Origin: an uncultured Poribacteria bacterium
Lineage (GTDB): Bacteria; Poribacteria; WGA-4E; WGA-3G
Assembly (NCBI GenBank): GCA_951828515.1
Contig: OX639992.1
Location: 1-64,000 of the forward strand
DNA: 64,000 nt
Reading direction: 5' to 3'
Positions 7,596 to 16,230 of this stretch are shown piece after piece. The notes beneath the pieces are model-generated. The model saw only the letters and a program-made list of their open reading frames with translations, did no database searches and had not been told where the DNA came from. A program made the translations under genes and the position numbers. How positions within the stretch are numbered: the first letter of the stretch is position 1; each line of letters starts with the position of its first letter.

Positions 7596-10500
7596 CTACT
7601 TTAAGATGACCATCTTGCGCAGGAGCGACAGATGATCCGCCTGGAGTTGGTAAAAATAGACACCACTGGCGACGTGTTCACCGACAGCGTTTCTGCCGTC
7701 CCAGTATGCCGATCGGCTTCGGTTCGTGTAGTAGCCTTCGCGTTGATGTCCGAGTTCCAAACGCCAGACGACGGTGCCGCGTGTGTCATAGATAGTGATT
7801 GTTACCTCGCTGGGATTCGACAAGTGATAGGGTATCCATGTCTCTGGATTGAATGGATTCGGATAGTTCGGCAGCAATGTCGTTTCTTCTGGTATCAGTG
7901 ATGCTAAGAGGCGTTGAAGGTTCGCAATGCCCTCTTGGAAGGCAATAGAACCATCATCTTCAACTTGGGCACGTTCTATCCACGCCCGTATCATTGCGGG
8001 ATCCAATTCCTCTATGTTGTCCACAGTGAGCATCGAAGGCGCGGCTGAGGCGTTTGACGCACCCATGTTCTGCGCGACAAGAATAAGATCCAAGATGTTA
8101 ACAATCCCGTCGCCATTTATGTCAACATCCGAGTTGGTGGGGACGGTTTTTCCAAAGTGGCGAGCCACAAGCACCATATCCAGAATGCTTACCTGACCAT
8201 CCCGATTCACATCTCCGGTAGTCTGTTCCCCGCCTACAGTAATGACGACCTCATGCGGTCCTGCATCGATGGGCTTGCCAGTGATAGCCGCGAGTTGAAA
8301 GTTATCGAGTCTCAATTGTGTTTGTCCAAGTGCTTTTGCTGTAAATGTTACTGACAACAGCGTGCCTGTGCCACTGACTCCGTTTTCGCCGAGCCGCGCT
8401 GAACTCAGACCTTTAATCTTACCTAACCTATTATCAATAGTCCCCCGCTGAAAGAAGGTCGTTTCGCCGCCTGTTTTCAGGAAATTGCCTTCGTTGACTT
8501 CAACAGCTTCAAGCACAGTGCGGTCAAATACAACATCAAATTGCCAACCCGCCAAATTGTGGATATCTTCTGCCCTAATTTCAAGCGTGAAGGTATCACC
8601 GGCATCGATGATAGGTTGGGAAAATACGTATCCGACACGCGGGCGCGGGTTTAACACGGTGTACTCTGCCTCAGGGTTAAACCCCCAAAAACCGTTGCCA
8701 TACGTTCCTGTTACAGCTAACAAGACATTTGCTCCCTTTTTGAGCGTAACAGGAACTAAATGTTGGTAATCCGACCCGCTTGTCCCGCCTTTCTCATGAA
8801 CCAAAGCACCGTTGAGCCACACTTTACCACCGCCGTCATTCCCAACAAACAGCGTTACCTCTTGTTGCCGGGGTGCATACAGGACGATACATCCATAAAT
8901 AGTGCCCTCCGGAATCGGACGCGTTTTTATCACATCCGCGATGGTATTCCGCCCTATAGGTGTTATCTTGTCAGAATACCAGACGTTATTTCCAACAGGA
9001 TTCCCTTCAATCGCGCCATGGGTTGAAACCTTTAATTCTGTCACCGCACCACCACTCGCTTCTGCAAGGTAATCTATGCGATCTTTAGGATTAAAATTTA
9101 TCCCTGGCAGTAGCACCCATAACCAGGGACCCTCTATTTTAGGACCCCCCTGAGGGAAACCCGGATTTTGGTGCCAGATGATTTTTATATCCTCGCGTAA
9201 TCCATCTAAAGGCGAAAAGTCAGATATCATATTTTCCCCAACGTGCAACCATGTCAACTGCTTTAATTGGGCAAGGGGAGACACATCCGATATTTTGTTT
9301 AGTGAAAGTTCTAACCATTTCAGGTTGGTTAGTTTCGCTAAGGGAGATATATCCGATATACCATTGCCTGTGAGACGTAAGCGTGTTAACCCTGTTAATT
9401 TCGCCACGGGTGAAACATCCGATATCCCGGAAAAGTTTAAATACAGTTCTTTCAAATTTCTTGTCCCCTCCAAGGTTGATATATCAGGCTCCCCACCACA
9501 AATATCTATAACTTCGAGCCCTACGAGTGGCGACAGGTCGGACAAAGGGTTGCCCCAAGAACCAAAACTGTAGAGGTTGGGCAATCTTGCCAGAGGTGAG
9601 AGATCCGATATGTTGTTATGACTCACCTTGACATGTTCGAGGTTTTTTAATCCCGCCAGCGGGGATAAGTCACTTATTTCATTGCCACTGATATCTAAGT
9701 GCTGCAGTTTTGTTAATCCGTTTATGGGGGATAAGTCAGATATTTGGTTCCCCTGAATTTCTAACCGTTCCAAATTTGTTGCGAACTCAAGTCCGGTCAC
9801 ATCGCTAATGCCCTTTTCTTCAGGCAAAATCCGTTCCAAAGTCGCCATATCTTCCACTGTAATTGGGGCGTTTGGTGTTTTTCCGAGATTTTCTTCAATG
9901 ACTGCACGCAAATTTGGGTCGGGGATGTAGACAGATGCTCCAGGGATACGCTCTGTCTGCGTATCAACGGAAATAGCCACATCCGGGAAATCCAACGCAA
10001 ACACGATTTCACTAAACTTCGATGTCCATGCATCTCTTTTCATCGTGCCATTTTCTAAGACTAACACCCCTAAACTCTTCAAATTCGCCGAGGTACGAAT
10101 CTTTTGGAGGAACGTCTCGGTCTCCAACCCAACGGCGGCAGCGGCATGCGCGGTATCAAGCGGTCTCTGAAACGCCTCGTAGAACCGCTGAATGGGTTCA
10201 ATCCCTCCAAAGACACCCCCTGTCGCTTCAAGTGCCTCCCTGTAACGGATAGTATCCTCAGCCACAAAGGCAGCCATCGTCGTTTGCTCTGTGTAGAGCT
10301 GCAACGCTCGCGCTTTGTTAAATGGCGGATTCGGATTCCGCTGAACAACGCCGCGCACCTGATCTTCAAAATCTTTCATTCCCTCGGTGTGGCAACCGAT
10401 ACAGGAGAGTCCGTTACGGACGGTTGGATCACTCGCAGCGGGATTGCGAACAATCTTTATCGGGGCTGCGTCCAGCCGTCTGCCGCCGGCATCCGCCAAA

Positions 10501-11624
10501 TAGTACGCTTGCAAACCGTTCGGAAGGTTGAAGATGATTTCGCCACCGTCGTGGGTGAAAGAGAGTGGATGCGTAAAGATGTTCTGTGTGCCGACACTCC
10601 CAGCAAAGTCGTAACTTTTCCAATACGCGCCATACCGAGAGGTATGGCGTTCCACAACGCGGTTGTGATTAGAAACACCCGAATCGTTGAAACCCGCACG
10701 CCAGACCCGCCTTCCTGCTGCGTTCCGAAGATTTTCAACAACATTTACCTCAAGTCGTGTTTCCAATTCATGATCGGTATCTGGAAGATTCAGAATATCG
10801 TGATAGAGCGGGGGCAAAGATGCTGTCGCAAGAAACCAATCCACATGGATAAATGGCACCTCGCACTCCATTTCTTCACGCAGGTTCGCTATTTTTTCAC
10901 GGAGTGCTGCCTGTGTTGGGGCATTGAACTCAATGCCATACGGATACACTTGTTCAATCTGTGTCCATCGGTTGGGTTCGATCTCCCATTCGTAGTCTCG
11001 AAGATCGATATAGAAGATTGTTGCCTCTGGGTCGATGGGCTGCGGTTTGATAACCTCGCGCCCCCAAGAGAGGCTGTTCACGAGTTTCGAGAGTGCTCGC
11101 TGATAGGCGTGGCGTGCCTCCGCACTCTCGCCCGCGTTATAGAGATGCGTCATCGTAAAATAACGGGTGAAAGGACGGTCAAACGGAGAAAGCGAGTTGA
11201 TATGCTTCTCAATAGTGTCGAGCATCTTCTTGGACGTAATGAAGGATCCGTCTGTCGCAGAGGTGCCTTCCCAATCCGGCGCACCCGCTAAAATCCAATC
11301 ACCGATGACCTGAATCGCTGCAGCGGGAAGTCGCGGTTGCCCCAGCGGCATTCGTTTGGCGGGATCGTTTGTGAGGAGTCGCTTATAGAGTTCGGATTCT
11401 ATCGGTTTCCCGGGAACGACTGCCCCGGTCTCGATGAGTGCTGTGTGATCAATGATGATTTCCTCGGTAAATGCGCCGTGTTCGCCATGGCAGTTGAGGC
11501 AACTTTGTTCAAAAATAGCGGACGCCTGCTGTGCGAGGTCCTGTTGTGCATTAACGCTATGAAAATTGCCCAGAATGAGGGTTAATAGAGAAACGAAAAC
11601 AATAAAAATCTTCCAGTTTTTCAT
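7596..11624 (-). CDS. secreted cytochrome c / LRR / cohesin / dockerin protein, paralogue 1
   Basis: 1,342 residues from the ATG at 11624, which has ACAAGGAGGAAA upstream. Order of parts: signal peptide 1-26 (cut after VNA); haem motif C42-L-N-C-H46; a conserved block with GAYWKSYDFAGSVGTQN and GGEIIFNLPNGLQAYYL; second haem motif C408-I-G-C-H412; about ten internalin-like 22-residue LRRs (repeating ISDLSPL) around 600-850; a beta-rich segment with GGGKVWLNGALVHEK; a cohesin-like domain about 1010-1150 (FTLEIRAEDIHNLAGWQFDV); a dockerin with two calcium loops (DVNRDGQVSILD, DINGDGIVNILD); and a FlgD-Ig/T9SS-like tail (YPNPFNPETWIPYHL to the end KMVILK). It is exported and probably surface-bound. 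Three paralogues follow on the same strand. Role unknown; it could be a haem-bearing scaffold or adhesin. Confidence 0.85.
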   Translation of the reverse strand: MKNWKIFIVFVSLLTLILGNFHSVNAQQDLAQQASAIFEQSCLNCHGEHGAFTEEIIIDHTALIETGAVVPGKPIESELYKRLLTNDPAKRMPLGQPRLPAAAIQVIGDWILAGAPDWEGTSATDGSFITSKKMLDTIEKHINSLSPFDRPFTRYFTMTHLYNAGESAEARHAYQRALSKLVNSLSWGREVIKPQPIDPEATIFYIDLRDYEWEIEPNRWTQIEQVYPYGIEFNAPTQAALREKIANLREEMECEVPFIHVDWFLATASLPPLYHDILNLPDTDHELETRLEVNVVENLRNAAGRRVWRAGFNDSGVSNHNRVVERHTSRYGAYWKSYDFAGSVGTQNIFTHPLSFTHDGGEIIFNLPNGLQAYYLADAGGRRLDAAPIKIVRNPAASDPTVRNGLSCIGCHTEGMKDFEDQVRGVVQRNPNPPFNKARALQLYTEQTTMAAFVAEDTIRYREALEATGGVFGGIEPIQRFYEAFQRPLDTAHAAAAVGLETETFLQKIRTSANLKSLGVLVLENGTMKRDAWTSKFSEIVFALDFPDVAISVDTQTERIPGASVYIPDPNLRAVIEENLGKTPNAPITVEDMATLERILPEEKGISDVTGLEFATNLERLEIQGNQISDLSPINGLTKLQHLDISGNEISDLSPLAGLKNLEHVKVSHNNISDLSPLARLPNLYSFGSWGNPLSDLSPLVGLEVIDICGGEPDISTLEGTRNLKELYLNFSGISDVSPVAKLTGLTRLRLTGNGISDISPLAKLTNLKWLELSLNKISDVSPLAQLKQLTWLHVGENMISDFSPLDGLREDIKIIWHQNPGFPQGGPKIEGPWLWVLLPGINFNPKDRIDYLAEASGGAVTELKVSTHGAIEGNPVGNNVWYSDKITPIGRNTIADVIKTRPIPEGTIYGCIVLYAPRQQEVTLFVGNDGGGKVWLNGALVHEKGGTSGSDYQHLVPVTLKKGANVLLAVTGTYGNGFWGFNPEAEYTVLNPRPRVGYVFSQPIIDAGDTFTLEIRAEDIHNLAGWQFDVVFDRTVLEAVEVNEGNFLKTGGETTFFQRGTIDNRLGKIKGLSSARLGENGVSGTGTLLSVTFTAKALGQTQLRLDNFQLAAITGKPIDAGPHEVVITVGGEQTTGDVNRDGQVSILDMVLVARHFGKTVPTNSDVDINGDGIVNILDLILVAQNMGASNASAAPSMLTVDNIEELDPAMIRAWIERAQVEDDGSIAFQEGIANLQRLLASLIPEETTLLPNYPNPFNPETWIPYHLSNPSEVTITIYDTRGTVVWRLELGHQREGYYTNRSRSAYWDGRNAVGEHVASGVYFYQLQADHLSLLRKMVILK

Positions 11625-12054
11625 GTATTTTCCTCCTTGTTGGCAGGCACAGTTTTCCCGAAGTTCCACCTTCTATTTATAGTTTGTATCGAATGACCCC
11701 ATGAGTTAAACTTAGGGCTTATGAATTGATGCGATAAATCGCATCCCTACAAACATGAGGACCTTTGAAGGCTGTCCGTTTTCAAAAGACGTGCACCTTC
11801 CCAGTAACGGGCGGGGACCCCAGTTCGTAGTCGCGCAATTCTGCGGCGTACTCGCCCAAATGCGACGTGCATTATTGCGCTTTGCGTAAGTCCTGTTTAT
11901 AGTAAAACTCACAATTACCTTTACATTGGCGAGGTTAGGGGGAAATTGAGGAAATTGGGGAAACGCCCTATCAAAAACCCCTATCAAAAACCCCTATCAA
12001 AAACCCCTCGCCAGCGAGAGCGTGTGGGGCTTGTGATTCAATGGTCATTTGATA
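11625..12054. other. intergenic region with repeats between paralogues 1 and 2
   Basis: It contains a half of the TTTATAGTAAAA element (left terminus at about 11895), a split GCGAGG...CCTCGCC hairpin whose loop holds 13-bp tandem repeats, and a stretch at 11840-11870 found in inverted orientation near 1231. Its last 55 bases, from CCTCGCCAGCGAGAGCGTG up to the paralogue 2 stop codon, are the same as the sequence before the paralogue 1 stop. No gene is supported. Confidence 0.55.
11968..12006. repeat. three 13-bp tandem repeats
   Basis: Three perfect copies of CTATCAAAAACCC, lying between the two arms (GGCGAGG at about 11930 and CCTCGCC at about 12008) of what elsewhere is a closed hairpin. 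Confidence 0.85.
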
Positions 12055-15000
12055 CTACTTTAAGATGACCATTTTGCGCAGGAGCGACAGATGATCCGCT
12101 TGGAGTTGGTAGAAATAGACACCACTGGCGACGTGTTCACCGACAGTGTTTCTGCCGTCCCAATAGGCGGCACGATTCCGGCTCGTGTAGTAGCCTTCAC
12201 GTTGATGTCCGAGTTCTAAACGCCGGACGACGGTGCCGCGTGTGTCATAGATAGTGATTGTTACCTCGCTGGGGTTCGACAAGTGATAGGGTATCCACGT
12301 CTCTGGATTGAATGGATTGGGATAGTTCGCCAGCAACAGTGTTTCTTCTGGTATCAGTAATGCTAAGAGGCGTTGAAGGTTCGCAATGCCCTGTTGGAAG
12401 GCGATGGAGCCGTCATCTTCAACTTGCGCATGCTCTATCCACGCCTGTATCATCACAGGATCCAACCCGTCTATGTTATCCACAGCAAGAATGGAAGGCG
12501 ATGCCGAACCCATTGATTCACCCATGTGCTGCGCTACAAGAATTAGGTCTAAGATGCTGACGACGCCGTCCCGGTTTACGTCAACTTTAGAGGTGGCAGA
12601 TGCGGCGGATCCCATGTGTTGTGCTACAAGAATCAGATCCAAAATACTGACCTGTCCATCCGCATTCACATCCCAAAGCGGTTGAGATCCGACTGTGATG
12701 GTAAGATTACGCATGCCAGCAGGAATCACTTCACCCGTGATCGATCCGAGTTGGAAGTTGCGCAGTACCAATTCGCTGTTCCCTTCCGCCTTCGCAGAGA
12801 ACACCACTGACAAGAGATTACCGGTACCGGTGACCCCGTTTTTGGAGATCAGTGCCGAACTTAATCCCGCAATTTCACCCACAGTATTATCAATTGTCCC
12901 TCGCTGAAAGAAGGTATTTCCATCACCTTTCTTCAGAAAATCACCTTCGTTGACTTCAACCGCTTCAAGCACATCAGGATCATACGTGAGATCAAACTGC
13001 CATCCTGCTAAATCCGTAACCTTTTCAGCGTTGACGTGGACGTTAAAAGTATCCCCAACGCGAACATTTGTGGTATCTGCCGAAAGCGCGAAGCCAGTCC
13101 CTGGAGATACCAGCGTATACTCTGTGCTCGGTTCAAATCCAAAATAGCCGCTGAACTCCCAATTCGCGCGGGTATAAATCGCAACTAATAAGACATTTGT
13201 CCCTTTTTTCAACGTGACAGGAGAAAAATCTTGATATTCGTTAGCCCACACTCCACTAAGGTTTTCCTGAACGAACTCCCCATTGAGCCAGATTTTGTGG
13301 TTATTATCGCTCCCGGCAAATATCCTCGTCTCCTGTTTACGCGGTGAATATAAGGTGAGGGAACCATAAACGACGTTTTCTCTATTATTCCCTTTCCTCA
13401 TACCAAGGGCGTTTAGCATTGCATTGATGTTATCTCCATCTACGGGAGCGATTTTGTGGGACATCCATACGTTTTCTCCAACAGACCTCCCCTCTGTTGC
13501 CCCGTTTGTTGCGATTCCGAGTTCCGTTACAGCCCCGTCACTGACTCGTGAAAGTAAATCCGCGCCATCTGAAAAACCGGCACCCGGCACTAACACCCAC
13601 AACCAAGGTCCCTCTATCTTGGGGCCTCCCTGAGGGAAACCTGGATTGCCGAACCAATGGATGCTTGTATTCTCGCGTAATCCATCCAAAGGCGAGATGT
13701 CGGATATCTTGTTAAGCTGAAGTTCCAGTTTCTCCAAGTTGTGTAAAGCTGCGAGAGGCGATACGTCCGATAGCCTGCTGTTCACCACTCTGAGTTCTTT
13801 CAGATTTTTCAAAGATGCCAAAGGCGAGACATCCAATATAAGTATGTTGCCACTTAACATAAGACTTTCTAAATTAATTAATTCCGATAGGGATGAGACA
13901 TCGGATACGACAGTGCTACCAATGCGTAACCTTACTAAATTCGTTAATCCTTTCAATGGCAAGAGATCAAGATCCGTGCCCTCCTTGGCGGCGTAAATTT
14001 CCAGCCTTTTTAAACCTGTGAGTCCCGCCAATGGCGATAAATCAGAGACTCGGCTGTGCCCAAAGTCTAACCATCCGAGTTTCGTTAATCCTGATAGGGG
14101 TGAGAGATCCGATACGGAAGTCTTCCAGAACCCTACACCCTCTAAGTTGATTAACCCTGCCAGAGGGGACAAATCTGAGAATGATTTGCCGGAAAGTCTT
14201 ACCTCTTTTAGTGTCGTTAACCCCGATAAAGGGGATAAATCGGATATCGGATTGTCGTGAAGGCTGATTTCTTCCAGATTTGTTGCAAACTGAAGACCTT
14301 CCAAACTCTGAATATCCATTTCAAACGCATCAAAGAACGTCAACGTTGCCAGGTCCTCCGCTGTAATCGCACTGCCGGGTGTTTTGCCGAGTGTTTCTGC
14401 GATTGCAGCGCGAAGGTTTGCGTCAGGAATGTGAACCGACTCTCCAGGGATGCGTTCCGTCCTCGGAATAACTGGCTTAACGATATTACTATCAGGAGAA
14501 TTCAGCGTCGCAACGATTTCACTGAAATTCGATGTCCATGTATCCCTTTTCACACTCCCACTCGCACTCGTCAGCACCGCCAACCCTAAGTTTTTTAAAC
14601 TCGAATTCTCACGAACCTTTTGGAGAAGGCTCGCCGTTTCTAACCCTACTGAAGCAGCAACATGCGACGCACCAAGCGGTCTTTGAAACGCCTCGTGGAA
14701 TCGCTGAACAGGCTCAATGCCACCGAAGACATCACCTGTTTTTTCGAGTGCCTGTCGGTAACGAACCGTATCCTCTCCTAAGAACTCGTCCATCTCCGCC
14801 TTCTCTACATAGAGTCGTAACGCCCGATCTTTGTTAAAGGGTGGATTCGCATTCTGTTCAACAACCCCCCGCACCTGATCTTCAAACATTTTCATACCTT
14901 CTGTATGACACCCGATGCAGGAGAGGCCATTACGGACGGTTGGATCGCTCGCAGCGGGGTTTCGGACAATCTTTATCGGTGCCGCATCAAGCCGGTTGCC

Positions 15001-16134
15001 ACCAGCATCCACCAGATAGTAAGCTTGTAGACCGTTGGGAAGGTTGAAGATAATCTCACCACCATCAGGTCTGAAAGACAGCGGATGCGTAAAGACATTC
15101 TGCGTCCCCACGCTCCCAGCAAAGTCGTAACTTTTCCAATACGCCCCATACCGAGAGATGTGCCGTTCGACAACACGGTTGTTACCCGATACACCCGAAT
15201 TATTGAACCCCGCACGCCAGACGCGTCTACCTGCTGCGTTGCGAATATTTTCGACGACATTTACCTCAAGCTGTATCTCTAACTCCTGAACCGTCTGTGG
15301 AAGATCCAAAATGTCGTGATAGAGTGGAGGCAAAGAGGCTGTTGCGATAAACCAATCCACATGAACGAAGGGCACCTCGCAATCCATCTCTTGGCGCAAA
15401 TTCGTTAGTTTTTCACGTAGACTTGTCTGTGTCGGGGCATCAAATTCAATGCTATATGGATATACCTGTTCAATCTGTGTCCACCGGTTGGTTCCTATTT
15501 CCCATTCGTAGTCTCGGAGATCAATATGGAAAATCGTCTCTTCGGGATCAATGGGTTGTGGTTTAATGATCTCGCGCCCCCAAGAGAGACTGTTCACGAG
15601 TTTAGAAAGGGCACGTTGATAGGCGTGGCGTGCCTCCGCACTCTCACCGGCATTGTAGAGATGCGTCATCGTGAAATAGCGTGTGAAGGCACGGTCGAAG
15701 GGTGATAGTGAGTTGACGTGCTTTTCAATCGTCTCAAGCATTTCTTCGGGTGTGATGAAGCCGGTATCGCGTTCTGGCATCTGCCAATCTGGTGCGCTTG
15801 CTTGGATCCAGTTGCCAATCGTCAGAATCGCAGTGGTGGGAAGCTGGGGTTGTCCGAGTGGCATCCGTTTTGCAGGATCGTTTGTGAGGAGTCGCTTATA
15901 GAGTTCGGACGCAATCGGTTTCCCGGGAACAACCGCGCCTGTTTCGATGAGTGCTGTGTGGTCAATGATGATTTCCTCAGTAAATGCGCCATGTTCTCCA
16001 TGGCAGTTGAGGCAATTTTGTTGAAAAATAGCATACGCTTGCTGTGCGAGATTCTCTTGGGCATCAGTATCTTTGAGTCCCAAAATGACAAGGGCTAAGA
16101 CAATTAGAAGGATATATTTTTCTTTGAGTTTCAT
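12055..16134 (-). CDS. secreted cytochrome c / LRR / cohesin / dockerin protein, paralogue 2
   Basis: 1,359 residues from the ATG at 16134. Same architecture as paralogue 1: signal peptide (ILLIVLALVILGL, ending TDAQ), haem motif CLNCH, conserved GAYWKSYDFAGSVGTQN block, second motif CIGCHTEGMK, LRRs, the KIWLNGEFVQE beta segment, cohesin-like domain (GDTFNVHVNAEKVTDLAGWQ), dockerin (DVNADGQVSILD and DVNRDGVVSILD) and the YPNPFNPETW tail. It differs in its signal peptide, which is not the MKNWKIF type of the other three, and in its LRR set, which lacks the DICGG insert. The gene follows the sigma-LRR gene with a 96-base gap and lacks a strong ribosome binding site, so it may depend on that transcript. 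Confidence 0.85.
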   Translation of the reverse strand: MKLKEKYILLIVLALVILGLKDTDAQENLAQQAYAIFQQNCLNCHGEHGAFTEEIIIDHTALIETGAVVPGKPIASELYKRLLTNDPAKRMPLGQPQLPTTAILTIGNWIQASAPDWQMPERDTGFITPEEMLETIEKHVNSLSPFDRAFTRYFTMTHLYNAGESAEARHAYQRALSKLVNSLSWGREIIKPQPIDPEETIFHIDLRDYEWEIGTNRWTQIEQVYPYSIEFDAPTQTSLREKLTNLRQEMDCEVPFVHVDWFIATASLPPLYHDILDLPQTVQELEIQLEVNVVENIRNAAGRRVWRAGFNNSGVSGNNRVVERHISRYGAYWKSYDFAGSVGTQNVFTHPLSFRPDGGEIIFNLPNGLQAYYLVDAGGNRLDAAPIKIVRNPAASDPTVRNGLSCIGCHTEGMKMFEDQVRGVVEQNANPPFNKDRALRLYVEKAEMDEFLGEDTVRYRQALEKTGDVFGGIEPVQRFHEAFQRPLGASHVAASVGLETASLLQKVRENSSLKNLGLAVLTSASGSVKRDTWTSNFSEIVATLNSPDSNIVKPVIPRTERIPGESVHIPDANLRAAIAETLGKTPGSAITAEDLATLTFFDAFEMDIQSLEGLQFATNLEEISLHDNPISDLSPLSGLTTLKEVRLSGKSFSDLSPLAGLINLEGVGFWKTSVSDLSPLSGLTKLGWLDFGHSRVSDLSPLAGLTGLKRLEIYAAKEGTDLDLLPLKGLTNLVRLRIGSTVVSDVSSLSELINLESLMLSGNILILDVSPLASLKNLKELRVVNSRLSDVSPLAALHNLEKLELQLNKISDISPLDGLRENTSIHWFGNPGFPQGGPKIEGPWLWVLVPGAGFSDGADLLSRVSDGAVTELGIATNGATEGRSVGENVWMSHKIAPVDGDNINAMLNALGMRKGNNRENVVYGSLTLYSPRKQETRIFAGSDNNHKIWLNGEFVQENLSGVWANEYQDFSPVTLKKGTNVLLVAIYTRANWEFSGYFGFEPSTEYTLVSPGTGFALSADTTNVRVGDTFNVHVNAEKVTDLAGWQFDLTYDPDVLEAVEVNEGDFLKKGDGNTFFQRGTIDNTVGEIAGLSSALISKNGVTGTGNLLSVVFSAKAEGNSELVLRNFQLGSITGEVIPAGMRNLTITVGSQPLWDVNADGQVSILDLILVAQHMGSAASATSKVDVNRDGVVSILDLILVAQHMGESMGSASPSILAVDNIDGLDPVMIQAWIEHAQVEDDGSIAFQQGIANLQRLLALLIPEETLLLANYPNPFNPETWIPYHLSNPSEVTITIYDTRGTVVRRLELGHQREGYYTSRNRAAYWDGRNTVGEHVASGVYFYQLQADHLSLLRKMVILK

Positions 16135-16230
16135 CAATATCTTTGGGCTGGAAACCCCGTCTTCAGGTAGGGGAGGAAGCCCGCTCCTTTCTCCTTTGAC
16201 AAGTCTCGTTGTTAGGGTAGGGTGCTTGCC

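Noticed and set aside
9200-9780. Regular ~66-bp periodicity taken at first for a tandem DNA repeat
   Set aside because: It is the codon pattern of 22-residue LRR units (ISDLSPL) on the minus strand and is fully explained by the protein.
10104-11291. 395-codon plus-strand open frame opposite cytochrome-LRR paralogue 1
   Set aside because: It lies wholly antisense to a well-supported gene with signal peptide, haem motifs and dockerin; matching shadow frames occur in the same place opposite the other three paralogues. Its composition (Cys- and Arg-rich) is that of an antisense frame.
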